Source: Bacidia rubella (lineage: Eukaryota > Ascomycota > Lecanoromycetes > Lecanorales > Ramalinaceae). From it: DNA of 64,000 bases. The stretch spans positions 1,302,001 through 1,366,000 of the forward strand of contig JAVTIF010000006.1 of assembly GCA_032158265.1 (NCBI GenBank). Reading direction: 5' to 3'. Below the pieces are notes generated by a model that ran no database searches, was not told where the DNA came from, and worked only from the letters and a program-made list of their open reading frames with translations. Each line of letters opens with the position of its first letter. Position 1 is the stretch's first letter. Shown piece after piece: positions 60,111-64,000 of this stretch. The position numbers were made by a program, and so were the translations under genes.

Positions 60111-63100
60111 CTAGGCAATGAGACTGGGCCAAGCAACGCGTGCTGCTCCCTGACCAACAAGTTCAAGGATCTTGCTTGATACGGCAGACGGATACCCCCT
60201 CGAGAGCATCTCATGCACCGTGTTGAGCGCACCTTTGCGATCTTCGGCAGTCAAGAACGCCCGAGTCATTGACTCGTAGGTGCTAGGCTCTCGCCTGTCC
60301 TTCCCGACGCTGTCGTAGATAGCCTTCGACTTAGCGATTTGTCTCTCCATGGCCCAGCCATGAATCAGTGTATTGGCAATGTAGGGTGTCATTTCGACAC
60401 CATTAGCCGACATCGAGTCGAGGACTTCCTCAGTACCAGCCACACAATGGTTAGCAACCATCGATTCGAACAGAGCCTGGTACAAGCAAGCTTGAGGCTG
60501 GATCCCATGGCTTGTGAGAGCTTGGTCGAATACTCTGCGAGCGCCATCCATGTCATGGAGGACACAGCCCTTGGCGTGGATTAGCGATGCGTAATGAACT
60601 GCCTCTGGTTTGAGACCTTGAGCGCGAATGGTGTTGAGTACGCCCTCTGCAGCCTCGAGGTTGATTGGATCCAGGGTGGCGTACGTGTCAATGAGCAGTT
60701 TGTACGTGTGCATTGTAGGCTGTATTCTCATCGCTTGCATGCGCTGATAGTAGGCAAGCACCTTTTGACTGTCTCGCTTTGTGGTCAAAAAGTACTGCAT
60801 CAAGCTATTGTACGGCGCTGGACGAGGCTTGTAATTTGGCATGGATTCCATTTCGTCGAAGAGCTCTTCTGCAAAACGCTCATCACTTACGCGACAAAGA
60901 GCATTGACAACGGTGCCATAAGTGACACTCGTAGGCCGTATGCCAGCAGCGCGCATTTCCTGGAAGTAGCGCAGACAGTCATCAATGCGTCGAGCTTTGC
61001 CTAGCTTACCAATGAGGGCATTATACAAGAAAGAAGATGGAACCACGCCCTCGGAAACAGCTCGGTGAAAGATTTTGACAGCCTCTGTTGCCTCGTCAAA
61101 CGTTTTAGTTGATTCCTTGAGGGTCGTGATATAAAGTCCATAAGTGTTGGCGGAAGGTGCCGCTCCCATCTCCAGCATTTCTTGGTGGAACTGCTCGGCT
61201 AATGGACGTTTGCCCAAGGTGAGACAAGCACCAACCATCGCGTCTAGAATAGAGGACCATCCATGGCGAACAACAGGATAGTCGGGGTTGAACGGTACGT
61301 CATGGCGAGCCATTCCAAGTATATCATGTATGAGGTTGGTCCGCCCTTCCTTGGCGGCAGATGTGATGAGCTTGGCGTACACGATATATCTTGGATGCAA
61401 GCCACCGCGGCGAATGTTGCGGAACCGTGTCAAGGCTTCTTTGAGCCCGTTCGCATTGCGATGATTTTCAAGCTCATCTGCAATGATTGTAGAGCCTCTG
61501 TAGTCTGTCCTAGCCGCATAGGGGTCGAAGGTATCAACAGCAGGCGCTGGGTTGACAGGTACTCTCACCATGGGCTCGACCTGAGGCTGTACGTTCTGAA
61601 GGAGCGACTGCTTGTGAGCGCTCCACTTGCCCACAACATCCGTGTGGCTCAGAGAAGCTGTTTGCATGGCCTGGTCCACGATCTCCATTGTTGAACGATC
61701 GAGAGGACTGCCTGAACTTGCGACGAGAGCGAGGAGATGGTCAAGCCTCGACACGTGTGTCTGGTCAAGGTCAACAGTAGAATTACTGAAGAGACCTGCC
61801 TGGACCTGCAAAGTCAAGACTAGGTCTTTCCAGCTGAGCTTCGTGACTTGCTCTGGTCCAAGTCCGGTCAGGATCTGCCCCGCAATGTGCGAAATGAACC
61901 CGCCATTCTCAACCATTGCCCAAAGCAAATTTGAGCTTGAGATGGCGGAGAATGGCTGTTCATGCGTTCGAAAGGAACGAGCGACGACTGCCATGGCTTC
62001 GTCAATCTGGTCAGAAACTTCATTTAAGGACGTAATCTCTTGTGCGGACGCTCGGATACGGCTAAACATTGAGCGTATTTCAGTTAAAGCCTGGTCAATC
62101 TGACCATTCAGTATTAAAGCTCGTGCATAAGAGACAGTAGGCTCTAAAAGCGATGGCGAGGGATTTCGAATGGCTCTCAGCTCCGCCCAACATTCGGACG
62201 CAGCTTCGAGATTCTGTTTGCGGATATGCAAAGCTAACAAAGCCACAGAGGCCTCAACACGAGCCGCAGAGCCATGTGACAATAGTCCATATGCTTCAAG
62301 CGCTGTGTCGGGCTCAGAGCTATCGGCAGCTGCTATTGCGATCTTCATGTGTGCCTCATCTAATGCTTGCCGTGACAGAGGATTGCTCTTGACTGTAGCA
62401 AATGCCGCCTTAGAGTTCTGTTGGTCCAGATGCTGTTGTATAATGGCTTTAAGACTGACAGTCTCCTCAATTCCAGCGATTTGTTGAGAGCGTTCTTCTG
62501 TATCTGCAACATATGAATCCTTAATTCGGTGTAAGAACCGTTGACCTGTCTCTTGCTTCCCGCTGTGGGAGTAAGCCTTGATCAAAGAAGCATAGACTTC
62601 TGCATCATTGCGGCCAAAGATCGAGAATTGACCAGCATCATCTGCAATAGCTAGAGATCTGTACTCATTATAGCATTCTACAGCACTCTCCAATTCTCCG
62701 GCTTTGGCAAAAGTATCTATCATCTCCGGGAATATAGAAGCTGCGGGCTTCACGCCCGTCGATTCCATATGCTGATATGCTTGTACCATGCCGCCCATGT
62801 TTTGTTGCCGGGCGCAAGCATGGATCAGAAGCTGATAAGTTTCCGTAGAGAAGACCGAATCTTTGTGTCTGGCAATTGCAGTATTGAAAAGTCCAACAGC
62901 ATTACTCAAAGCATCATCTTCAACCAATATAGCATATTCGGTAGCGTGAGATGCAAACGCAAACTGTTCATTCTGGAATTGACCACCATACCTTTTTAGT
63001 TGCTGCTCAAAATCTTGCTTCATTTTGGCAACGTACAAGGCCCTGCGAGCAAGTATCTGAATAAGCGTGGAGTAGAAAGCAATATCCGGAACGACCTTTC

Positions 63101-64000
63101 GACGGAGCATATCCGAGTAGATACCCAAAGCTTTGGATGCAAGTTGATGCTTCCCCAATGGTATGTGAACAGCAGACGCTAAGAGGGCGTTGTAAGCTTC
63201 GACGCTGGGTTGGACACCGTGTGATAACAAGGACTCGAAGGCCGGTGGTATATCTTGATAAGCTTCCGCATCGTTGAGCTCCTTGATATGCTGTAGCAAA
63301 TTCTGAGAGTCTGATTCGGACGCAACAGAAGTTGCTGCTGTACCAGTGCTCACAGGTGAAGAGAACACCGACTTCTCTTGTTCGTTTTGCATATGGGGCG
63401 ACGGAAACGCATCAGAGACCGCTCCATTTAAGGTTTTCCTTTCCGCTGTCGACAACGAATTTGCTGTGATTGATTCTGTATCCTGCACTGCCGATGAGCT
63501 CTTCAACTCTCTGGCCACCGAAGCAATTGCACCATCGATTTGTGCAACCGCAATCTCTTCTGCACCATCCTGGGCTTTTCGGATGTCATCGACAGCACTA
63601 GCGCTGTAGGATCGATCGAGGGGAATCCGCTCGGCAAGAGTGTCCTCTTGAGCTGCCTCAGTCTTGACTTCCTTTTCCTTCGTGTCTCGTACTTTGGATG
63701 TGGCCCTTGGTTCTATAAGCTTGGGAAACTGATATTGTCTCCATTCTCCACCATGGTGTAGGTTTTGCCAGGCATCGTAGTATGCCTTTAGGCCTCCATC
63801 GTGGTGGATAGTACTCTCAAAAGCCTGTTGTGTTGCCTTGGCTGTCGAAGATGTGGTAGATTGGGCGGTTGAGAAAGCTGTGTGTTGCTGGGCAGTCTTA
63901 GGCCGGCTAGACTTTGTGGTCTGATGCTTGCCGAGGGGGAAAGGTGCGGTTGTTTGTGCACCAGCGACGAAAGACTGAGCGTAGCCATGTGCAAAACCCT
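60111..64000 (-). CDS. Mitochondrial pentatricopeptide repeat protein (Cya5-like), 5' end off window
   Basis: The minus-strand frame is open from the TAG at 60,111 to the window edge, about 1,296 residues visible, so the N terminus lies beyond 64,000. The start usually predicted near 63,518 is a GTG inside the frame. Coding sequence continues upstream through AYYDAWQNLHHGGEWRQYQF. Repeated helical pairs carry the PPR pattern: GVQPSVEAYNALLASAVH, VVPDIAFYSTLIQILARR, GMVQAYQHMESTGVKPAASI, GAAPSANTYGLYITTLKE, GVVPSSFLYNALIGKLGK, GIRPTSVTYGTVVNALCRV, RIQPTMHTYKLLIDTYATL and GLKPEAVHYASLIHAKG. Such proteins bind organelle mRNAs. Cya5-type members act on COX1 expression. Assignment within the PPR class is tentative. 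Confidence 0.85.
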   Translation of the reverse strand, partial: GFAHGYAQSFVAGAQTTAPFPLGKHQTTKSSRPKTAQQHTAFSTAQSTTSSTAKATQQAFESTIHHDGGLKAYYDAWQNLHHGGEWRQYQFPKLIEPRATSKVRDTKEKEVKTEAAQEDTLAERIPLDRSYSASAVDDIRKAQDGAEEIAVAQIDGAIASVARELKSSSAVQDTESITANSLSTAERKTLNGAVSDAFPSPHMQNEQEKSVFSSPVSTGTAATSVASESDSQNLLQHIKELNDAEAYQDIPPAFESLLSHGVQPSVEAYNALLASAVHIPLGKHQLASKALGIYSDMLRRKVVPDIAFYSTLIQILARRALYVAKMKQDFEQQLKRYGGQFQNEQFAFASHATEYAILVEDDALSNAVGLFNTAIARHKDSVFSTETYQLLIHACARQQNMGGMVQAYQHMESTGVKPAASIFPEMIDTFAKAGELESAVECYNEYRSLAIADDAGQFSIFGRNDAEVYASLIKAYSHSGKQETGQRFLHRIKDSYVADTEERSQQIAGIEETVSLKAIIQQHLDQQNSKAAFATVKSNPLSRQALDEAHMKIAIAAADSSEPDTALEAYGLLSHGSAARVEASVALLALHIRKQNLEAASECWAELRAIRNPSPSLLEPTVSYARALILNGQIDQALTEIRSMFSRIRASAQEITSLNEVSDQIDEAMAVVARSFRTHEQPFSAISSSNLLWAMVENGGFISHIAGQILTGLGPEQVTKLSWKDLVLTLQVQAGLFSNSTVDLDQTHVSRLDHLLALVASSGSPLDRSTMEIVDQAMQTASLSHTDVVGKWSAHKQSLLQNVQPQVEPMVRVPVNPAPAVDTFDPYAARTDYRGSTIIADELENHRNANGLKEALTRFRNIRRGGLHPRYIVYAKLITSAAKEGRTNLIHDILGMARHDVPFNPDYPVVRHGWSSILDAMVGACLTLGKRPLAEQFHQEMLEMGAAPSANTYGLYITTLKESTKTFDEATEAVKIFHRAVSEGVVPSSFLYNALIGKLGKARRIDDCLRYFQEMRAAGIRPTSVTYGTVVNALCRVSDERFAEELFDEMESMPNYKPRPAPYNSLMQYFLTTKRDSQKVLAYYQRMQAMRIQPTMHTYKLLIDTYATLDPINLEAAEGVLNTIRAQGLKPEAVHYASLIHAKGCVLHDMDGARRVFDQALTSHGIQPQACLYQALFESMVANHCVAGTEEVLDSMSANGVEMTPYIANTLIHGWAMERQIAKSKAIYDSVGKDRREPSTYESMTRAFLTAEDRKGALNTVHEMLSRGYPSAVSSKILELVGQGAARVAWPSLIA

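Noticed and set aside
1..64000. Search for tRNA genes, rRNA, CRISPR-like arrays and telomere repeats
   Set aside because: No A/B-box tRNA pattern, regularly spaced repeats or TTAGGG arrays were found by reading. Short or divergent tRNAs could still be missed by eye.

Overview
The window is from a filamentous ascomycete (Pezizomycotina). The evidence is the short 40-80 nt GT-AG introns, the gene repertoire, and a split into gene-rich segments of ordinary composition and very AT-rich blocks in which retrotransposon reading frames survive only as stop-riddled, C-to-T/G-to-A-shifted fossils, the signature of repeat-induced point mutation (RIP). A Dothideomycete-type genome with AT-rich isochores fits best, but the sequence alone does not prove the class.

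Layout. 1-18.74 kb: a nested graveyard of retroelements. It holds a plus-strand Ty3/Gypsy chromovirus fossil (1-3.2 kb) interrupted by GC-rich islets; a minus-strand Gypsy fossil split by a 6.4-kb Ty1/Copia element (5,959-12,374), which itself carries an unmutated 569-bp inverted-repeat element (9,401-9,969); and a roughly 6-kb inverted repeat (12,807-18,735). 18.86-21.8 kb: an intact beta-mannosidase gene standing alone as a GC-normal island. 21.84-32.3 kb: a second AT-rich block with an LTR-internal-LTR-internal-LTR composite (22,439-30,009, 5-bp target duplication AACTA) into which a 1-kb TRIM-like element has inserted, plus a RIP-decayed copy of the 569-bp element. 31.6-37.4 kb: three short inverted-repeat elements around a broken NLR-type gene (alpha/beta hydrolase, NB-ARC, TPR).

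37.9-64 kb is a dense housekeeping segment: a PXB/DUF3818 protein (+, one apparent frameshift), TRS85 (-), CHM7/CHMP7-like ESCRT-III (+), RAD18 (-), DNA polymerase delta subunit 3 (+), a secreted aspartic protease (-), an omega-like glutathione transferase (-), ubiquitin-activating enzyme UBA1 (-), a GH125 alpha-mannosidase (+), pyridoxamine-phosphate oxidase PDX3 (-) and a mitochondrial PPR protein cut by the right edge (-). Exon structures were worked out by hand from frame continuity and splice signals.

Functional links. UBA1 supplies activated ubiquitin to the pathway in which RAD18 modifies PCNA. RAD18 and polymerase delta subunit 3, both PCNA-pathway factors, share a 223-bp divergent promoter containing an ACGCGT (MluI cell-cycle) box. 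TRS85 and CHM7, both membrane-trafficking genes, are also head to head. No tRNA, rRNA, CRISPR array or biosynthetic cluster was found. The most unusual content is the layered transposon history, the undescribed small repeat families and the ruined NLR gene.
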